Virus record (IMG/VR): IMGVR_UViG_3300042946_001699
Span: 1 to 39,483 of that record
DNA length: 39,483 nucleotides
Strand: one strand, 5' to 3'
Source: a virus
A program made the translations under genes and the position numbers. This document shows positions 39,419-39,483 of this stretch, piece by piece. The notes under the pieces were generated by a model that was given only the letters and a program-made list of their open reading frames with translations, was not told the DNA's origin and did not search any database. Every line of letters starts with the position of its first letter. Position 1 is the first letter of the stretch.

Positions 39419-39483
39419 GCGATCAAGCAGCAATGTTCCGTGTCGCCAAATTCAGGGATCCGGCAGCAGGGATGGCATCACCC
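39356..39483 (+). mobile_element. Sequence replacing the rest of pglX, possible insertion-element end
   Basis: From about 39356 (starting GCGTACCCGTTCAGGGG) the DNA no longer resembles pglX. A frame with ATG at 39433 (MFRVAKFRDPAAGMASP) runs off the window edge and may be the start of a transposase or another inserted gene; I do not recognise it. Only one junction is visible, so target duplication and inverted repeats cannot be checked here. Confidence 0.4.

Noticed and set aside
39320-39420. Right-end copy (attR) of the tRNA-Arg 3' end
   Set aside because: Bases such as GTTCAGGGGTCGAAACG look vaguely tRNA-like but do not match the 485-510 segment. No second copy of TTCGAATCCATCAGGGGG was found in the window.
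1-39483. CRISPR array
   Set aside because: No regularly spaced direct repeats of 23-40 bases were seen; the repeats found are short palindromes or octamers.
29000-39483. DGR reverse transcriptase and template repeat
   Set aside because: No open frame shows a YxDD-type reverse transcriptase motif and no near-copy of 30160-30302 was seen, so only the target protein is reported.

Overview
The window is GC-rich (about 65% in the lines I counted). It carries HIP1 octamers (GCGATCGC at 10420, 19771 and 24226, among others), and its protein set resembles picocyanobacteria (Synechococcus/Cyanobium type). It reads as a temperate-phage-like element next to a tRNA-Arg(UCU) gene, followed without an obvious boundary by the start of a type I BREX defence operon. 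Host and family assignments rest on recognising motifs by eye; no database search was run.

Layout. 1-361: partial host-like HTH gene. 437-510: tRNA-Arg. 606-1948: repeat-flanked tyrosine integrase. 1930-2974: PIN toxin/HTH antitoxin pair. 3124-9395 (minus strand): a tightly overlapping early operon. It starts with an SF2 helicase and continues through a YefM/YoeB pair, a VRR-NUC nuclease, a 59-residue protein, an HTH regulator, an ERF-like recombinase, an RHH protein, an ssDNA-binding protein with an acidic C-terminal tip, a one-helix membrane protein, a KilA-N protein and a MerR-like protein. 9453-13316 (plus strand): RHH protein, primase-helicase and a PD-(D/E)XK nuclease. A cluster of octamer repeats lies between the last two. 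13421-16539: small coiled-coil protein, terminase small and large subunits, and a sigma factor lacking region 4. 16568-19110 (minus strand): DUF6155-like gene plus an AT-richer DUF262-HEPN pair, probably defence cargo.

19341-31632 (mostly plus strand): portal (DUF4055-like), scaffold, major capsid, small head proteins, a PKD-like protein, a collagen-stub protein ending in a C-type-lectin variable domain like those targeted by diversity-generating retroelements, a repeat-containing fibre and a collagen-like fibre. Interspersed are a RelE/ParE-type pair, an HD-domain hydrolase, a minus-strand C39 peptidase/membrane-protein (lysis-like) pair and a MazF/PemK-type pair. 31678-32784 (minus strand): coiled-coil protein and a second sigma factor that has regions 2 and 4. 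33121-39483: brxA, brxB, brxC and a pglX that loses its reading frame about one third of the way through, next to unrelated sequence at the window edge.

How it works together (inference): the integrase and the tRNA mark the left end. The minus-strand operon supplies recombination and repair functions, and the plus strand supplies replication, packaging and particle genes. Two sigma factors flank the late block and may time its expression. Four toxin-antitoxin pairs, DUF262-HEPN and BREX make this a defence-rich element. I see no tape-measure, tail-tube or DNA polymerase gene, no reverse transcriptase, and no second copy of the tRNA end (attR). The element may therefore be defective, podovirus-like or a satellite, or it may extend beyond the window.
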